From Candidatus Poribacteria bacterium (GTDB taxonomy: Bacteria; Poribacteria; WGA-4E; WGA-3G): a DNA stretch of 33,971 nt. The DNA lies in NCBI GenBank assembly GCA_003635195.1, contig PYIY01000123.1, positions 1-33,971 of the forward strand, written 5' to 3'. Below the pieces are notes generated by a model. It made no database searches and was not told the origin of the DNA. It worked only from the letters and a program-made list of their open reading frames with translations. This document shows positions 1-6,847 of the stretch, one piece after another; the first letter of the stretch is position 1; each line of letters opens with the position of its first letter. The position numbers were made by a program, and so were the translations under genes.

Positions 1-114
1 CGTGGTAACAACGCGAAGTTTATCGCCTGTGGCAGCACCCGGTTGTCCCTTCGGGTCACAGCCAGCCCATACCAGTATACCTATCAAACACACTGAAATG
101 TATATTCTCTGCAT
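1..114 (-). CDS. Probable metal (zinc/manganese) ABC transporter substrate-binding lipoprotein, N-terminus only
   Basis: Only the first 38 codons are inside the window; the gene continues past base 1. The start is an ATG at 114-112, four bases after the stop of the MerC-domain gene, so the two are co-transcribed. The visible peptide has a short hydrophobic stretch (ISVCLIGILVWAGC) ending in a lipobox-like cysteine at residue 19, a Gly/Ala-rich linker, then DKLRVVTT. A KLRVVTT-type strand directly after a lipoprotein linker is typical of the ZnuA/TroA (cluster A-I) metal-binding proteins, and the upstream genes look zinc-related, which supports that reading. With so little sequence, another class of periplasmic binding lipoprotein is possible. 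Confidence 0.5.
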   Translation of the reverse strand, partial: MQRIYISVCLIGILVWAGCDPKGQPGAATGDKLRVVTT

Positions 115-118
115 AATT

Positions 119-541
119 TTATGCATTTTCTGCCTCACATGTTAAACAGGTCTTACAGAGATGCCGATTCACGAGATGCGCCGATGCGAGTAAAACGCCG
201 CCGATACTGTAGAAGACCACTTCAAAAGTGCCTTCAACGGCTGTTCGAGCAGTAGCCATGAATGCTAACGCCGCTATCAGGACCAAAAACGCTCGCCAGT
301 TTCGGTGGCGTCGAACACCCCACGCTAAACTCCCGATTGCCAGTCCAATTGCGCCAGCAATAAGGATAAACTCAACACGCTCATTCGCAAGGAAACTCAA
401 CCCAATCAAAGGTAAAACTGTTCCTAAAAGCGGCATCGCGAGGCAATGGATCGCGCATGCGAAAGGGAGACACGCCGCACACGCGACAGAGAGACACGCG
501 CCAGTCGTATCCGCTAATTCCTGGTTAAAATATCTTTTCAA
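119..541 (-). CDS. MerC-domain inner-membrane protein
   Basis: Small polytopic membrane protein with about four hydrophobic helices. The first holds the MerC-family motif CAIHCLAMP, where a Cys pair followed by Pro in the membrane is the usual metal-handling site; a second cysteine cluster, CKTCLTC, lies near the C-terminus. MerC proteins take up or pass on heavy-metal ions; here, between a ZnuD-like receptor and a ZnuA-like lipoprotein, a role in zinc passage is inferred. The open frame extends to an ATG at 589, but that ATG sits inside a strong hairpin (564-600). I prefer the TTG at 541-539, which has an AAGGAG Shine-Dalgarno six bases upstream (553-548). From the TTG it is 140 residues; from the ATG 156. 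Confidence 0.72.
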   Translation of the reverse strand: MKRYFNQELADTTGACLSVACAACLPFACAIHCLAMPLLGTVLPLIGLSFLANERVEFILIAGAIGLAIGSLAWGVRRHRNWRAFLVLIAALAFMATARTAVEGTFEVVFYSIGGVLLASAHLVNRHLCKTCLTCEAENA

Positions 542-563
542 TTTTATCTCCTTAGAAAATCGA

Positions 564-600
564 GGACGGGGCGGTATGATAGACATCATCGCCCCCGTCC
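564..600 (-). promoter_or_regulatory. Intercistronic hairpin between TonB receptor and MerC genes
   Basis: GGACGGGG (564-571) pairs with CCCCGTCC (593-600), and ATGAT (576-580) pairs with ATCAT (585-589), giving a long stem in the spacer just after the TonB-receptor stop codon (610-608). The upstream ATG of the MerC frame is buried in it. No T-tract follows on the minus strand, so a classical terminator is unlikely; mRNA processing, 3' end protection of the receptor message, or control of MerC translation is possible. Confidence 0.5.
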
Positions 601-607
601 CACAGTT

Positions 608-2890
608 TTAAAAATTAAGTTTATACAAGAGTTTCACATTCCGTCCCGGTTCCGGCATCACTGCTTTGATGAGGGAAAGGTGTTCACGGTACGCTGTATC
701 AAGAAGATTCTGAATCTCGAAAACCAACGTGTTCTCAAGTTCTTTCCACCATAAACTCAGATAAGCACCGACATCGTGGACGAGATAGCCGTCTGTCGGT
801 TCCTCAAATTGACCAAGCCGGGTTTGGCTTCCTGAAAAACGGGATGTTACGTGAAACCGGAAAGGCCATGGGGCGTAACTGAAAGCGACTTTACCGTTGA
901 AGGGCGGGATTCGCTCTAACGGTTTACCACTCGCTTTGACTGTTCCATCAACGTAACTCACGTTGAGTTGCAGGCGAAAATCAGGGAACACTTCACCGTC
1001 AAGCTGGATCTCTGCGCCGTTCATGACAACATCCTGTCCGGTGTACTGGTAAATCCACAACCATCCAGCGGCACCGCTGCCCCATTCTTTTTGTCCGGTA
1101 TTCGTCGGCGTGAGATAACCGTGTATACGGTTTTGGAAGAGGGCGAGATTCAGATTGAGCTTGCCGAGTGTGTAGCGTCCAAACGCTTCAATACCGTAAC
1201 CATGTTCAGGTTCCAGTGCCACATTACCGATTTCATACGAATAGACTGCCAGGTGGGGTCCGTCGCTGAAAAGTTCCTCAATACCTGGTGCACGAAACGT
1301 TTTCATTAAAGTCGCCCCCGTACTTAAGCGATCCGTCCAACGATAAATGCCGGAGGCTGCGCCCGAAAATCCGTTGAAATCGCGCCGTTGCACAGTTCCG
1401 GCACGGACGACTGTGCCATCAGCTCTGAAGGGCTCTGCCCGCCTGATGTCATAGCGAATCGCGCCTTGTAAGGTGAAACGGTCAAAATCCCGTTCATTTA
1501 GATAGAAACCTGCGAGCGCGAATTCACGTGTGTGTGGAGTCCAATAAAACCCACCCGTGGCATGATCGCGATACTCACTCCAAACGCCTATAATAGCGTT
1601 ATCTAACACATGCGCCATCGCCGAGAGGTTGTAGGTTAGCACCCCGAATTCCACACCGAGTGTGCCGTTTGATTCCAACTCTTGGTGTTGGTAACGGGTG
1701 TAGGTGCCTTGGAGTTTGACTTTATCAAGCCCCGGACGCTTGAAACGATACTCCATCTGTCCTTCGTAGCGTTGTCGGGCCAGCGCGATGTTAACACCGC
1801 TGATATGTCCCTCAGGGGAGCCCGGGATGCCGTAGTCTGAACGGTAGTCATCGCCTGAGATACCTATATATCCCCAGTCCTTGATCAGTGAAGTACCCGC
1901 AGAAACATTTATATTCGCGAGACTGGTATTTTCTAATGTTCCAAAGGGGGTTTGTGTATCTGAGGCGCGGCGATGGTTCACTTTAACCTGATAGGCAAAG
2001 GGACCGCGTGCTCCAGCACCGCCTGTCACTACTGTCCATCCTGAATTCACAGATTCACCTTGGAACGTTAAACGCGTGTCAATACCTATTGGTAGAGTTT
2101 GCGGTATGTTATTACGTTTGACATTGACAACGCCTCCCAATATGCTTGAGCCGTAAATGAGTGCTTTGGGGCCGCGCGTAATTTCGACACCCTCAGCGAT
2201 CGTCGGGTCAATAGATACGGCATGGTCAGCACTGGATGCGGATTTGTCACCTGTGCGTTCGCCGTTTTCAAGAATGAGCAGCCTGTCCCCTCCTAATCCG
2301 CGAATAACAGGGCGCGCTGTTGCCCGCCCCATCGTCCGCTGTGAGATGCCAACCTCATCCGACAATGTATCCGCTAAAGTCATGCCGAGTTTTCTTTGAA
2401 ACTCCGCGTCCTCCAATGCCAAATCGGTTGTTTTCTCAAACTTCGATAGATCACCGACTGACTCGTACACCCTAATGGTTTCTAAGTGATAGACTAACCT
2501 TTTCAACTCAATCCGGATGTAAGGCGTGGCGGCATTGACATCAATTACCTGTTCAAACTGCTGATAGTCAGCTTTCGTGAACCGAAGCGTGTACTGTCCT
2601 TCAGACACCGCGTCGAATTTAAACCGCCCCTTCGCGTCGGTCTGTACCTTCTTCTCTAACCCGATAATACGGACAGAAACCCCGACAAGTCGAGTACCAC
2701 TCCGTATTTCAACGACCTCTCCTTCCAGGGACCGCCTTGTGTCCGAAGCACTTTGGGCATCTTTGAGATAGCAAAAGAGACAGCCTACCATCCCAGACAC
2801 TAACACCAATAGGTGGGAACACTTTTTAAGCGTTCCCACCGTAGGAGACCTGTGCGAACAAGCACAAGTGCTTAAACAGGTGCTTAACAT
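608..2890 (-). CDS. TonB-dependent outer-membrane receptor, ZnuD-like (probable zinc uptake)
   Basis: 760 residues. After an N-terminal hydrophobic stretch there is a carboxypeptidase-regulatory-like beta domain (about 52-130, with TDAKGRFKFDAV), then a plug domain and a beta-barrel ending in phenylalanine (LLYKLNF), as outer-membrane proteins do. The plug carries RPVIRGLGGDRLLILENG, a nearby SADHAVSIDP and VEITRGPKALIYGSSILGG, closely matching the ZnuD/TdfJ class of zinc receptors (RPIIRG.DGDR...DHA...P...VE..RGP..LLYG). It should import its ligand across the outer membrane with TonB-ExbBD, which are not in this window. An AAGGGGG ribosome site precedes the ATG. The first 30 residues are Cys-rich, and their DNA contains a 9-bp hairpin (2812-2840), so the true start could be further in. 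Confidence 0.85.
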   Translation of the reverse strand: MLSTCLSTCACSHRSPTVGTLKKCSHLLVLVSGMVGCLFCYLKDAQSASDTRRSLEGEVVEIRSGTRLVGVSVRIIGLEKKVQTDAKGRFKFDAVSEGQYTLRFTKADYQQFEQVIDVNAATPYIRIELKRLVYHLETIRVYESVGDLSKFEKTTDLALEDAEFQRKLGMTLADTLSDEVGISQRTMGRATARPVIRGLGGDRLLILENGERTGDKSASSADHAVSIDPTIAEGVEITRGPKALIYGSSILGGVVNVKRNNIPQTLPIGIDTRLTFQGESVNSGWTVVTGGAGARGPFAYQVKVNHRRASDTQTPFGTLENTSLANINVSAGTSLIKDWGYIGISGDDYRSDYGIPGSPEGHISGVNIALARQRYEGQMEYRFKRPGLDKVKLQGTYTRYQHQELESNGTLGVEFGVLTYNLSAMAHVLDNAIIGVWSEYRDHATGGFYWTPHTREFALAGFYLNERDFDRFTLQGAIRYDIRRAEPFRADGTVVRAGTVQRRDFNGFSGAASGIYRWTDRLSTGATLMKTFRAPGIEELFSDGPHLAVYSYEIGNVALEPEHGYGIEAFGRYTLGKLNLNLALFQNRIHGYLTPTNTGQKEWGSGAAGWLWIYQYTGQDVVMNGAEIQLDGEVFPDFRLQLNVSYVDGTVKASGKPLERIPPFNGKVAFSYAPWPFRFHVTSRFSGSQTRLGQFEEPTDGYLVHDVGAYLSLWWKELENTLVFEIQNLLDTAYREHLSLIKAVMPEPGRNVKLLYKLNF
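2812..2840. repeat. 9-bp inverted repeat in the 5' end of the TonB receptor gene
   Basis: GGTGGGAAC (2812-2820) and GTTCCCACC (2832-2840) are perfect complements separated by 11 bases. The hairpin lies about 50 bases inside the annotated coding region, just before the signal-peptide codons. It may be a small mobile hairpin that extended the gene's 5' end, or an mRNA structure affecting translation. Confidence 0.5.
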
Positions 2891-2901
2891 GGGGGGCCCC
2901 C

Positions 2902-3462
2902 TTATTGAACAGTTACTGGTATCAGAAGTGCTCCCGTGAAATCGGGATGATCCCCGTGAAGCAGTTGGAGTTTAATTTCCGTTGTTCCTGCTTTGAGTCC
3001 AACGACTTCAAACCCCAATTCCTCTCCGTGCACGTGTCCATCGGGTTCCGCTTCCGCTTCCGCTTCAAACAGATGGATGTCAATAATAGCGGAATCGTAA
3101 TCCGTCAGACCTAAGGTATAGAGTTCCGAGTCTTGCACTTCATCAAGGTGGACTTCCGCGCCGTTCGCGTCAAGGAATACGACATGGACATCAATCTCTT
3201 CGCCAGCACCAACGGTGAGTCCTCCATTATGGGCGCCTTGAAGTTGACGATAGACCTCTACCTCCTCGACTTCCAAAAAGAAGCCATCGGCATCGGCGTG
3301 AGCGGCTGCAGCCGCTTCGTGTTCGTGGTCATGCTCATCATCAATAATGGGGTTGTCATCTTCACCGCAACCTCCGATGAAGGGGAGGACGGTGACGAAA
3401 GTTAGGAACATTAATCGAGAAATGGCGACAGAAAAGCCGCTTCCATAAAAACGTGTAAACAT
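2902..3462 (-). CDS. Histidine-rich lipoprotein, probable periplasmic or surface metal-binding protein
   Basis: 186 residues from the ATG at 3462, chosen because GGAG lies six bases upstream; a longer frame to 3504 lacks such a site. A signal peptide ends at a lipobox (PFIGGC) and is followed by an acidic/His stretch, DDEHDHEHEAAAAAHADADG, that should bind divalent metal. The rest looks like a beta-sandwich with further histidines (GDHP, DGHVHGEE) and an EAEAEAE tract encoded by three tandem copies of a 6-bp unit near 3047-3065. It lies 11 bases upstream of the ZnuD-like receptor and overlaps its ribosome-site region. The family is not one I can name; a zinc-scavenging or receptor-feeding role is inferred from composition and position. 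Confidence 0.65.
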   Translation of the reverse strand: MFTRFYGSGFSVAISRLMFLTFVTVLPFIGGCGEDDNPIIDDEHDHEHEAAAAAHADADGFFLEVEEVEVYRQLQGAHNGGLTVGAGEEIDVHVVFLDANGAEVHLDEVQDSELYTLGLTDYDSAIIDIHLFEAEAEAEPDGHVHGEELGFEVVGLKAGTTEIKLQLLHGDHPDFTGALLIPVTVQ

Positions 3463-3527
3463 TGTATTCTCCAATTTTTTAACTTTTTTGATCTGATGGC
3501 ACACAGTTATGTGCCCATTATTTCTAA

Positions 3528-3649
3528 TAGGACTTACGCAATTTTGATTTTAGCACACTCTGTTAAGTAGGGTGCTTGGAAAAACGCAGACGGTCCCTTG
3601 GCACAGGCTAACAGCCTCTGCTACAAAAGAGCAGCATACGTAAGTTCTA
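3528..3649. mobile_element. MITE-like element with ACTTACG inverted ends
   Basis: TAGGACTTACG at 3528-3538 and CGTAAGTTCTA at 3639-3649 are inverted complements with one mismatch over 11 bp. Inside is a short hairpin, AGGCT-AAC-AGCCT. There is no room for a transposase, so it would be non-autonomous. The same CGTAAGTCC end sequence recurs near 7851 and 26231 in this window, beside another dispersed repeat. Confidence 0.5.
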
Positions 3650-3848
3650 TCTAAAATGGAATTACACTTAACAACGAACATGCCACGCGAAAGATAGGGA
3701 ATGCGTGTTGACATGCCGCGAGTACCTCATGCTTTGTTAGGATAATAGATAGACCTGTAAAACGCCTGAACGAGGAACCGTTGGGTACACAATCAGGTGG
3801 TGTCTACCACAGAAACACTACTATATATATATTGCAAAGCAGAGATGC

Positions 3849-3889
3849 ACAAAGCGCGGGGCGCGTGCAGATAACCCCGCGGTCTTTGT
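3849..3889. promoter_or_regulatory. Strong GC-rich hairpin between operon genes
   Basis: ACAAAG-C-GCGGGG (3849-3861) pairs with CCCCGC-GGT-CTTTGT (3875-3889), twelve pairs in two blocks around a small internal loop, with a 13-base apical loop. It lies 36 bases downstream of the stop of the small His/Cys-rich gene. No T-run follows on either strand, so it is more likely an mRNA processing or attenuation structure than a simple terminator. Confidence 0.4.
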
Positions 3890-3925
3890 ACAATAACAAG
3901 TATAAAGGAAAAACAAAGTCTGCCT

Positions 3926-4273
3926 TTAAGAGGCAAAATTTGTAAGTTGATTGGAGAATATAGGTGGGGCACGACTTCGCGTGTTCGTGATGAGTTTTAA
4001 AGGAAGAAAAACGGTTTCATACAGCGGAAGCGTCGTACTTGGAAGAAACGGAGAAGTGAGTATAACGACCTCAATTTCCTCGCCGACGTGTTGGCTGTTG
4101 TAGACACAGGCTGTACAAGTTTCCGCAGAATGCGCGTGTTCACAATGATCGTGATCGTGCGTGAGTTCGATGACACCAAGCAGCGCGACATAGCAGCATA
4201 GATTTATTGCAATGCAAATTTTCAAACCACGCCCAAGTGTTAGTGTATTAGGGAAAATCATACCATTTCTCAC
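3926..4273 (-). CDS. Small membrane-anchored His/Cys-rich protein, first gene of the zinc operon
   Basis: 115 residues from GTG at 4273, or 111 from ATG at 4261; neither has a strong ribosome site. A single hydrophobic segment (about residues 17-36) is followed by a dense metal-binding-like cluster, HDHDHCEHAHSAETCTAC, then a Ser/Thr/Pro-containing tail. I do not recognise a family with certainty; short proteins with a helix and a His/Cys cluster are common next to metal TonB receptors (for example DUF2946-like). It is the first gene after the consensus promoter at 4328-4356. A metal chaperone or sensor role is inference only. Confidence 0.5.
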   Translation of the reverse strand: MRNGMIFPNTLTLGRGLKICIAINLCCYVALLGVIELTHDHDHCEHAHSAETCTACVYNSQHVGEEIEVVILTSPFLPSTTLPLYETVFLPLKLITNTRSRAPPIFSNQLTNFAS

Positions 4274-4327
4274 AAATTACAGCCTGTGTTGTGATAAAAG
4301 AAAAGATTGCTAATAGACTTGCGAGAA

Positions 4328-4356
4328 ATTATATCATACTATTTGGTCAATGTCAA
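4328..4356 (-). promoter_or_regulatory. Consensus sigma70 promoter of the metal operon
   Basis: On the minus strand, TTGACA (4356-4351) and TATAAT (4333-4328) are both perfect consensus hexamers with the ideal 17-base spacer. The site is 55-60 bases upstream of the first small gene and reads towards it. I did not find a clear Zur or Fur palindrome over it. Confidence 0.75.
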
Positions 4357-4373
4357 ATGAAACTGAATATCCT

Positions 4374-4411
4374 TTGCTAACTGTTGACAACTGACTGCCG
4401 AATTAAGGGTA
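4374..4411. repeat. Single arm of heptamer-word repeat
   Basis: The sequence CTAACTGTTGACAACTGACTGCCGAATTAAGG follows the M81 stop. It shows the same 7-base phasing (AACTGTT, GACAACT, GACTGCC) and the TTAAGG-like end seen in full elements elsewhere, but I see no partner arm, so this looks like a partial copy. Confidence 0.4.
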
Positions 4412-5866
4412 TCAATCCAATGGAAACAAAGGGCGGCGGACATCGTGATACTCAAAATGCAATGGGTTCACTGCTGTCAACCCCGGTGTGTCTATTTCAA
4501 TAATCTGCCCTGCGATGGGTTCATAGGCAGCACGGTAGGCGACCGCGGCTTTGACGACAATCATCCGCATCTCCGATGGATTGATACCGAGACTCAACAA
4601 CTGTTGGAGACTAAACGGTGTCTGCCGTCTACTTGTCAGCACGACCAGAGAATCCGCTACAGCAACGACAGTCGTTAACCCTTGATCGTGGTATCGCTGC
4701 CCGCCGTGCCGAGGTTGCGTCTCCTCATAACGACCGTCGTGGATAAGACGCACCTTACCGTGAATTGTGACAGGGTCACCGTGCAGATTATCTGCTTTCC
4801 CACCGACATCTAAAGTAACCTCCGCGCCAACACCCGCCTGAATACAACTTTGTACACCTCCCGGATCGTAGAGGACGACGACGAACCCTGATGCTCCCTG
4901 TCGTTGCAACTCCGCTAAAACGAAAGTACTATCTCCGGGTGAACCGCCGCCGATGTTGTCCCCCATCTCGACAAGGATCACCGGATGTTGTTCAGATTGG
5001 ATGGCTTGCTCAACGGCTTGGGCTGCATCGGGCAGATCAATTGTGAGTTGTTCGTGGACATTCCACAACATATCGGATAACTGATCGGCTTCCATCTGTG
5101 CAAGTTGTGGATTATCGTCCGTGACGACGACAAAGGACGGACCGACTTCATGGATATCAGCGTAAGGGTACCCCAATGCGACGTTTGCCACAAGGACATC
5201 TGGACGTGTTTCGAGTTGCTTCGCTGCTGTGAGAATAGGCTCCATCGGTGGCACGTTGGTGTTATGATAGAGGATATTCAGGAGCATCGGCGGTTTGGTG
5301 AGTGCTTGCGTCGGCGTAACTTCGTCCCTGAGTATCCGCATCATGAGTTCTGCTGCCTGTAGTCCGCGTTGGCGTTGATCAATGTGCGGTGTCGTCTTGT
5401 AAATTACGAGGGCAGTCGATTCAGCGACCATCTGCGCGGAGACGTTGGCGTGATGATCGAGCGTAACGACGATCGGAAAATCTTGACCGAAGACATCCCG
5501 AAGTCGGCGTAAGACTTCACCGTCGCCATCGGGGTAACTCTCGGCGACCATTGCGCCGTGGAGCGCGAGGAGGAGGCCTTCATGTTTGGGTGCAGCTTTG
5601 AGGTGCTGGATTAGCATCCCGGTGAATCGGTCGAAAGCGTCGTCTGTTACGCGTCCTGCGGGTGTTGCCGAAGTCATGAGCGTCGGGTAAGCTGTGTAGT
5701 TGTATTCTGTTGCCCCTTGGATAAAACCCCCTATTTCGTGATGGGCTTCGCCCCAAGTATTGAGCAGATTCCGAGCAAAGGTTTGCGTAAACGCGGCGAA
5801 ATCGGTGGGTGTTTGACTAAATGTATTGGATTCGTGCATGATGCCGCCGATAGCGATTGTTGTCAT
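4412..5866 (-). CDS. M81 family metallopeptidase (MlrC-like)
   Basis: 485 residues. The ATG at 5866 is chosen over a longer frame to 5911 because AAGGA sits seven bases upstream and the extra codons come from repeat DNA. The protein has the M81 order: N-terminal MTTIAIGGIMHESNTFS, LALHGAM, TLDHHANVS (Asp137, His139) and His161 in KTTPHID, then the MlrC C-terminal domain beginning near EMGDNIGGGSPGDST. The Asp, His and His spaced by 2 and 22 residues fit the family's zinc ligands as I remember them. The founding member cleaves linearised microcystin, but most relatives have unknown peptide or amide substrates, so the substrate here is unknown. It is divergent from the HD-domain gene. Confidence 0.9.
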   Translation of the reverse strand: MTTIAIGGIMHESNTFSQTPTDFAAFTQTFARNLLNTWGEAHHEIGGFIQGATEYNYTAYPTLMTSATPAGRVTDDAFDRFTGMLIQHLKAAPKHEGLLLALHGAMVAESYPDGDGEVLRRLRDVFGQDFPIVVTLDHHANVSAQMVAESTALVIYKTTPHIDQRQRGLQAAELMMRILRDEVTPTQALTKPPMLLNILYHNTNVPPMEPILTAAKQLETRPDVLVANVALGYPYADIHEVGPSFVVVTDDNPQLAQMEADQLSDMLWNVHEQLTIDLPDAAQAVEQAIQSEQHPVILVEMGDNIGGGSPGDSTFVLAELQRQGASGFVVVLYDPGGVQSCIQAGVGAEVTLDVGGKADNLHGDPVTIHGKVRLIHDGRYEETQPRHGGQRYHDQGLTTVVAVADSLVVLTSRRQTPFSLQQLLSLGINPSEMRMIVVKAAVAYRAAYEPIAGQIIEIDTPGLTAVNPLHFEYHDVRRPLFPLD

Positions 5867-5888
5867 AATATTTTCCTTGCGAATAGTT

Positions 5889-6018
5889 TTCAGCCGTCGG
5901 CTGCCAGCCATCAGTTAGTTTTTTGTGGTCGTTAGGTTATTTGTTGCTGCCACAATGAATTTCCTTACTGAAAGCCGATAGCCGATAGCCGACAGCCATT
6001 CCTGCTGATAGCCATAAA
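5889..6018. repeat. Heptamer-word inverted element in the divergent spacer
   Basis: The left arm is CAGCCGTCGGCTGCCAGCC and the right arm has AGCCGAT AGCCGAT AGCCGAC AGCCATT in 7-base phase, then GCTGATAGCC. The centre contains TTGTGG...CCACAA as an inverted pair. It fills most of the spacer between the M81 start and the plus-strand promoter. Confidence 0.6.
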
Positions 6019-6029
6019 TCAAAAACACC

Positions 6030-6059
6030 TTGACGGTTACACTTGAATTAGTGTATCAT
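6030..6059 (+). promoter_or_regulatory. Probable sigma70 promoter for the HD/isomerase operon
   Basis: TTGACG (6030-6035) and TATCAT (6054-6059) are separated by 18 bases, about 70 bases upstream of the HD-domain start codon. A perfect palindrome (6038-6055) fills the spacer, which suggests repression by a DNA-binding dimer. Confidence 0.5.
6038..6055. promoter_or_regulatory. Palindromic operator candidate
   Basis: TACACT-TGAATT-AGTGTA, perfect 6-bp arms around a central 6 bases, sits between the -35 and -10 hexamers. This is the classical place for a repressor operator. No repressor gene is visible in the window. Confidence 0.45.
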
Positions 6060-6130
6060 TTAACAATATTTAAATCTCCAATTTTCTACCAAGGTTTGGT
6101 CTGTAGGACCTGTCTTTTTTTACTGGAAGT

Positions 6131-6847
6131 ATGACGCAGAATGGTACTGGAAAAAATCAGATCGAAGAAGCGATAGAAGTCGCCGCTGAAGCCCACCAAG
6201 GGCAATATCGGAAAGGCACCGATACGCCTTACATCACACATCCCTATGCCGTCGGACTCATCTTAATGGAAGCAGGATGCACCGAAGCAGTGATTATTGC
6301 AGGCATCTTGCACGATACGGTCGAGGACACCGATCTGACGTTGGAATTTATCCGAGAACGTTTTGGGGACGCTATCGCAAATATCGTTGATGGCTGTTCA
6401 GAAAACAAGGCACTGCGGTGGCGTGCCCGTAAAACGGAACGGATTGAGGCGTTAAGAAGTGCCAGCCCCGAAGTTTGTACTGTGACCTGTGCTGATAAAC
6501 TTCACAACCTACGGACGATCATTTCAGAATACGATCTCATCGGTGACGCTGTCTGGGATCGGTTTCACGGTGGTGTCGAAGATCAAGCGTGGTATTATCG
6601 GAGCGTTCTCGGTGCGATCGCAGACCGAGATGCCACTTTACAAAAAAGGGTGGAATGTGCTACACTAACTACGCATGATAACGGTGTGCATGCCATACCT
6701 GATGCCAACGACACCGCACCTCAGCACGAACCATTCGATTGTAATGACGCTCGGAAAAGGCCTGCAGCGGTAGATGTTGTAAACGCTCAACTCTTTCAAC
6801 AGTTCCAGCAGGCTGTAGTCTATCTATTTGAAGGAAGGACGCTATGA
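6131..6847 (+). CDS. HD-domain protein, small (p)ppGpp-hydrolase-like (SpoT/MESH1 type)
   Basis: 238 residues. It has the SpoT-type HD hydrolase signature in order: RKGTDTPYITHP (His37), GILHDTVEDT (His61-Asp62) and CADKLHNLRT (Asp122), the H..HD..D set that binds Mn2+ in (p)ppGpp 3'-pyrophosphohydrolases. There is no synthetase, TGS or ACT domain, so it would be a stand-alone hydrolase acting on (p)ppGpp or a related nucleotide. Residues about 175-220 look like a low-conservation extension before a final helix. The stop overlaps the next start (ATGA), so it is translationally coupled to the isomerase. The ATG has only a weak, close GGAAG upstream. Confidence 0.8.
   Translation: MTQNGTGKNQIEEAIEVAAEAHQGQYRKGTDTPYITHPYAVGLILMEAGCTEAVIIAGILHDTVEDTDLTLEFIRERFGDAIANIVDGCSENKALRWRARKTERIEALRSASPEVCTVTCADKLHNLRTIISEYDLIGDAVWDRFHGGVEDQAWYYRSVLGAIADRDATLQKRVECATLTTHDNGVHAIPDANDTAPQHEPFDCNDARKRPAAVDVVNAQLFQQFQQAVVYLFEGRTL

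Larger units (their letters stand above)
3463..3925. other. Gene-free spacer inside the zinc operon
   Basis: I see no coding sequence here. It contains the ribosome site of the His-rich lipoprotein, a 122-bp element with inverted ends (3528-3649), and a strong GC-rich hairpin (3849-3889). A TATATATATA tract lies near 3832. I looked for a cobalamin riboswitch because a TonB receptor lies downstream and found no recognisable box. Confidence 0.5.

Noticed and set aside
608..2890. TonB receptor as a siderophore or vitamin B12 receptor
   Set aside because: The plug motifs (GDR, DHA, VEITRGP) and metal-operon context fit ZnuD better, although the substrate is not proven.
3650..3925. Cobalamin riboswitch ahead of the TonB receptor
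   Set aside because: No B12-box-like or kissing-loop motif found on the minus strand, and the receptor resembles ZnuD rather than BtuB.
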